Source: Theobroma cacao (Eukaryota > Streptophyta > Magnoliopsida > Malvales > Malvaceae). Taken from it: a DNA stretch of 64,000 nucleotides. Positions 59,210-64,000 of the stretch are shown piece by piece. Position numbers and translations under genes: made by a program. The notes beneath the pieces are model-generated. The model worked only from the letters and a program-made list of their open reading frames with translations. It did no database searches and was not told where the DNA came from. Where the stretch lies: NCBI RefSeq assembly GCF_000208745.1, contig NC_030851.1:7923313-7987312 (forward strand). The letters are read 5' to 3'. The first letter of the stretch is position 1. Each line of letters begins with the position of its first letter.

Positions 59210-62200
59210 TTAATTGGATGGAGCAGCAGTGTTGTTCGCCCTTTCTTTCACCATGGTCTTAACAAAGAGCTCCCCTGCCCTATATGAGGATCGAACCTGC
59301 ATCAGGGAAGTGCATATAAGAATTTTTCCTTTTTAACATATTTTGCAGTATTGGGAGTCTTGATGGACGAACTCAAGCAGAAGTTAGTATAACAATTAGG
59401 GGCCCAAAAAAAGAAACAATGTCTCGACAAGTGATGCACAGTAGGCAGGTAGCAGACTCTTCATTCTGTAGCCAATTTCGAAGAAACTCAAATTGATTTG
59501 ATTAGAACAGTGGAATCTCAGATTACTTCAATCTGGTAAGTATAAGTTCCTTTCTATGTTCATTCAATGGTGATTTGAAATCCATGATATGCTAGCACAA
59601 TCATCATCTATAGCAATGAATCACAAAGAGATTACCAAGGGCCCACTGGCTACATAACGAAATCCGATCAACTCCCCATATTCCTTCCAGAAAGCAAACT
59701 TTTCAGGTGTAACATATTCTTTGACAGTCAAATGGAGTGGTGTAGGCTGCAGAAACACAAGTGCATTTAAGTTAATACTAAGTTTCACTCTCAGATAAGT
59801 TACAACGATTATAATGCTGATAGTCTGACACTGATAAATTATGAAGTGACAACTTCAGCTATTATGGATATCGACTAAGGTAGGTTGGTCAACACAGGAG
59901 CAGTGGTAAGCTTAAACAGTCTTTCGCAACATCATGATGATAATGATGATTAAATAACAAAGACACAACTTGAGCCACTAGAGAAACATCAACTAATTTA
60001 AGAATATGAAAAGCAGGAGCCACTAATCGTTAACAATCTTTAGCACAGCACGAAAATTAGTATCAACTAATCATGTCCAAACACTGCTAGATCACCCGCA
60101 ATTAAGGTCTGATATAGGCAGGATTCAAGCTAACTAGGTCCATCTATCTTCCAGCCAAAGTTCCCATGCTTGGGCATTTTCTTACGCTAGACATATTTGC
60201 TTGTAAAATTTACCTGTAGATATTGTCCAAGTGTGAGAATATCAACATCTATAGCCCTTAAATCAGCTAGGGCTTCCTTTAACTCATCATCAGTTTCTCC
60301 AAGGCCAAGCATTATAGAAGATTTTGTTATCATTCCTTCTTTGCTGAGCTTCGCATGTCTTAGAACTGACAAGCTCTGCTCATACCTGCAAAATTAAACA
60401 AAGTTGACTCTTAACTAGCAAGTACAAGCACAATGATTTTGGTTCTCAGAAAACTGACTTCCAAACTGTTCAAAGCCTTGTGCTCTAAATACTTTAGAAG
60501 CCATCATATTGCCTCAATATTTGATTGCTAAATGTGTAATTGAAGTAACAGTTCCATAATTTAGTAAAGCACTAATGTAATTGTAATTTATGCTATGAAC
60601 AAAAGCAAAAGAAAAAGAAAACGGAAAGCAGAAAAAATTCAAAGCATTTGTCTTATCTGACCCAAGAAATGCTAATTAGGAAGTTCTTGGGTCAAACTAG
60701 ATGGCATGTATGAAATCCTCCCTGGCTAGCATCAAAGTTGCACCAACTAATTTCTTGGGTTAAGTAGTGTTCCAACAACTTTAAATGGTTGAGACTATAT
60801 AAGAATCTAGAATCTTCCCACAAGAAATGTTGTAATACAAGCCTACTGTTGGCATTGGAGCATTTCCCCCCGTGAACAGAACATTGACCATATCTCCCTG
60901 TATGAACATCAGCTTCCTCTCCAAATTGAATCCAAGTTTATAAATCCCATCAGCATTTAGTTCCTCTTCAAGATTAGCTCTATTGCTCCAGAAGTGGGCT
61001 GTGGGTGGTACTCAAGATCTGCAAGTGCTTGAGACTACCAAGAAAATTAAAGGACCAACACCAGCATACGACAGTACTATTTTGTTTTAAAACCTTAACT
61101 TCTAGGTGAAATAGCTCATTTAAACTATTTTTGTTTCTTATTTAATTATGACAATGCCCTAACACCTACATAGTTGAAGTGGAATGATGCTGTCCAACCA
61201 TCATAGATGAGTGCACGACTTACCCAGCCCGAGGATCCCTGACAATTCTTTGGAGCCGTTTCACAGTTTCAATGTTGTGAGCAAAGACATCTAATCCTGA
61301 GTGTACCAGAATGTCTACAGCTTTCAAATCACCTCGGAAATCAGAAGTTAAACACTCAACCATGATCTCTGGCTTGAGTTTCTGTATGTAGTCATATACA
61401 ACCCATTATATTCCAAACTCTTCCTTTATGATATGCATAGAAAACCTAAGAATAAAAATGCAGCTCAATGCTATAGCAAGGTAGATATACAACCTTCATC
61501 ACTTGGACCGTCTCAGCAAAATGTCCACTTCCACCATCAGGTAAATCATCACGATCTACGCTAGTCAGAACAATATAATCCACACTGCAGAAACAACAGC
61601 ACTGAATCAAAAATTATGAAGATAGCACTCTTTTTAGATGAATTGATAAACGATGAAGATGTGTGTCAGTGTGTGGTAGGAACATTAAGCACTGGGTAAA
61701 AGAATTGAGTAAAGCATAATCATTCTTAAATAATGGGAGCTTAACAAGGCAAGTAATAAAAGACAGCAAATTTTTTATAAAGCCTACCCCCAACTCGCAA
61801 TGGCCTTAGCTGTATTTTCAGGTTCCATGGGGTCAGGCGGTGCCGGGTTCCTACTGGTTTTAACAGCACAAAACCGACAACCCCGTGTGCAAGTGTCCCC
61901 AAGCAACATTATTGTCGCAGTTGCAATGCCATCCCCACCTCCATTCCAACACTGTCTTGCAAAATTAATTACTTAAAAATACTTCTTAGTTAACTAGCCA
62001 AAAAAAAAAAGTTAAAAAAGAAGAAGAGAAGAGAGAATATACCTCTCCAATGTTGGGGCACTGTGCTTCCTCACAAACAGTATTGAGATTCAACCGAGAG
62101 AGAGATTGTTTAACGTCATCGAACCTCTGCCCCTGAGGAGCTTTCTGCCTCAGCCACTCCGGCTTCTTTACGTTAGGATCTCTGCCCGTAAAGGGACCCA

Positions 62201-62423
62201 TCTTTGGCATCCCACCTGGGTATGGCCCGTTTTTGGCGTCCGACTCCATCAGCTTCCCGGCCGCAGATAATGAAGTGGGTTGTGGTCTTTTGACATCAAT
62301 CTTCGACGCTGAATCCGAAGATTCACACCGGATTTTCACCTGTGAATACGACCATGATGGTTTAGAAGGTTTTGGGATGGGGATTGAAGCTGAGATTGAA
62401 GGTTTTGACATTGATACCGACAT
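59210..62423 (-). CDS. LIP1P: Lipoyl synthase, chloroplastic
   Basis: Radical-SAM enzyme that inserts two sulfurs into octanoyl groups on lipoyl domains, supplying plastid pyruvate dehydrogenase. Seven coding exons (62043-62423, 61788-61951, 61494-61584, 61224-61381, 60214-60385, 59636-59746, 59210-59296) give 387 aa. The N-terminus is Ser/Pro/Lys-rich with few acids, as in a plastid transit peptide, and the [20 protein letters not shown] segment is typical of the plastid isoform. The auxiliary cluster uses Cys117, Cys122 and Cys128 ([12 protein letters not shown], split over exons 1/2). The radical-SAM cluster is CTRGCRFC (148-155). The serine ligand motif RSSY is at 361-364. I start at ATG 62421-62423. 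An in-frame GTG two codons upstream (62427-62429) is not a likely start. Confidence 0.96.
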
Positions 62424-63403
62424 TTTCACTTTTTTTTACAACACCAAACTGGAAAATGGAAAGAGGAATAGAGTAGGGAGGTGAGCCGATGTTAATGTGT
62501 TAATTGTTGAGCATCCCAGATTTTTGTTTTTCAGGAGGCCGTTGCTTTTGGGGGGCTTTGTTTTGTCCGCCTAACATAAGTTACCTTGCTTTGTTTTGTC
62601 TTGTCTCCGTGGTTTCTGTTTAAGTTTGGTTCACCTTGGTAGTTGGCCTGTTGTTGTCACTGAACCCAAATGAATTAAAGAATTGTTTGCACTTTCCTCG
62701 GGCCAGTGAGAAAGGAAAAACAAAGAGAATTATATCATGATCTCGTACTAATAAGAAATAAAAAAAATCTTAATATCTTTAAGTTATAAATATCAATACG
62801 TGATAAATAATATCAGAACTTACCAACTCTTAATTTTCTCTATGAGATTGATGTGAGACATTAGAGATATTAAGATGGAAGAACAAAGTAAGGTCGAACC
62901 AAGACAAACCCTTTCTCTAAGGGTAAAATGAGTCGATTTCTGGTTGCATAAAAGAAAATATCACGTCTTATAAGTAAAAATCTTCCTCTATCTAATAAGT
63001 ATGTCCTTTTAATTAAAAATGTAAAGTCAAAACAATTACACTAGCGGAATCATTGCATTCAGCACAAAACGCATTGATAAAATAAACCTGGCTTGCTTTA
63101 ACATACAGAATAAAATGCTACTCCTAACCAAATGACAACGTCTAAGTGCATCTCGAGCAATTTCAAGATACAAAACTATCACAGTTCTTACACAAGTTTG
63201 AAGTTCATTTGAATTGTGTAAAAATTGCTTACGACCTACCACATAAGGGATGAACTCATCAAAATTTTAGAGTTTAAATAACCCGGAACAACATTGCTAA
63301 CGAACATCAATTTTGGGTACATTTTTGGGTAGGGACCAAACTCTGGCATCCTCAAACTTTTCTTTGCACCTAAATTCATTTTAATTGCAATGGCATTATG
63401 AAA
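62424..63403. other. Lipoyl synthase promoter and intergenic region
   Basis: LIP1P leader and upstream region, then AT-rich DNA to the 3' end of the next gene. A minus-strand frame at 63036-63242 has no known domain. Confidence 0.5.
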
Positions 63404-63776
63404 TCAAGCAGCATCAGATGAATGCTCACTAGAATCTTCTGAATCTGAACTGTCAACCATCTTCTCAAGTGAATCCATATCCCCAGCTTCAGAGAAAGTG
63501 TGCAGCCTAAGTTTGTCTGCATCCTCGCTGAGAAAAAGAGAGAATGATTAGGTATTTCATACAGGGTATGAGTCTTGATTTTTGTTTTGAGTATGCCATG
63601 AAAGTTGGAATAGGGAAAGCTATATGAAACATGGCATCTGCTAGTATTTCAATTTATTTCCATCATTTTAGTAAGAATCACATGTAGAATGGAAGTTAAA
63701 TGGATAAGTCTTACTCTGTAACCCCAAATATTTCCTTGACAATTAAGGAGCTATCCCTTGAACAGAACTCCGGCAA
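63404..63776 (-). CDS. C-terminal exons of an unrecognised gene (partial)
   Basis: Two exons are supported by splice signals and a shared frame: 63715-63776 and 63404-63527. The first encodes LPEFCSRDSSLIVKEIFGVT and the second EDADKLRLHTFSEAGDMDS, followed by a very Ser/Asp/Glu-rich tail (DSSDSEDSSEHSSDA) and a TGA. The donor after 63715 (ACAGA|GTAAGA) and the acceptor before 63527 (TTCTCAG) are good; the acceptor before 63776 (GGACCAG) is weaker. An acidic serine-rich tail of this kind is a typical CK2 target, but I cannot name the family. More exons would lie beyond the right edge; the final 60 bases are also open on this strand. Confidence 0.55.
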
Positions 63777-64000
63777 CTGGTCCAAAATTTCAACAAAAGC
63801 ATAATCAATTTAATATCGTGCATAAAGAAAAAGAAATCACATGTTAACCTAGCTTTAACCATGCAAATACATTTCGAAGCCTCAAAAGAAGAGGCAAGTA
63901 AATGGTCACTCAGGATGAAAAAAAAAAGTAGATTCTAGAATTAATGGATTGGTGGAGGCTTGTAACCAGGGTATTTGACAACGAGAATGCCATGTGCTTG

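Noticed and set aside
1..62423. A functional light or ubiquitin module from DET1, WDR26 and the WDxR motif in katanin p80
   Set aside because: DET1 and WDR26 belong to different ligase systems, and a WDxR motif is common among WD40 proteins. Shared location alone does not support a joint function.
1..64000. CRISPR arrays, bacterial operons, tRNA or rRNA genes
   Set aside because: No regularly spaced repeats, no tRNA cloverleaf or rRNA core sequence noticed, and gene structure is clearly plant nuclear.

Overview
This is a gene-bearing stretch of a flowering-plant nuclear genome, almost certainly a eudicot. Genes are split by many short AT-rich introns. The protein set is typically plant: a chloroplast ferredoxin-thioredoxin reductase subunit, DET1, plastid lipoyl synthase and plant-type sphingoid-base kinase. 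Intergenic DNA is AT-rich and carries Copia retrotransposon and foldback/MITE sequence. The species cannot be fixed from the sequence. Nothing prokaryotic, organellar or viral is present.

Layout. All eleven protein-coding genes read on the minus strand: katanin p80 (KTN80, cut by the left edge, 1-2208); FTR variable chain (7238-7744, intronless); sphingoid long-chain base kinase LCBK1 (9300-16212, 8 exons, 768 aa); DET1 (17884-21651, 11 exons, 528 aa); a full-length ABCB/P-glycoprotein transporter (23026-28288, 10 exons, 1256 aa); alpha-galactosidase GH27 (29922-33289, 15 exons, 395 aa); cytosolic pyruvate kinase (43434-45733, 3 exons, 510 aa); SPT4 (48557-50342, 5 exons, 116 aa); a WDR26/GID7-type LisH-CTLH-WD40 protein (51153-54366, 4 exons, 581 aa); plastid lipoyl synthase LIP1P (59210-62423, 7 exons, 387 aa); and the 3' end of an unrecognised gene at the right edge (63404 onward). 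Exon boundaries were placed by hand from GT/AG sites and checked by frame: every complete gene gives an unbroken reading frame close to the family's usual length.

Mobile DNA. The 33-43 kb interval is a transposon island. A 4.7-kb Ty1/Copia element (37667-42382, plus strand; 339-bp LTRs, 5-bp target duplication GGAAC) has inserted into an older, decayed Copia element lying on the minus strand. A 1.1-kb long-inverted-repeat element sits just upstream (35149-36259). A second palindromic element of about 2.2 kb (56127-58360) lies between the WDR26 and LIP1P genes. A small foldback lies upstream of DET1 (22110-22362), and a MITE of about 140 bp lies inside an ABCB intron (25202-25339).

The genes are mostly single-function housekeeping or signalling genes with no evident shared pathway. 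I found no convincing new multi-gene system. The most notable signals are the nested Copia insertion with a frame-preserving but nonsense-riddled polyprotein, the large palindrome with its recent 69-bp central duplication, a probable GC-AG intron in DET1, and uniform gene orientation over 64 kb.
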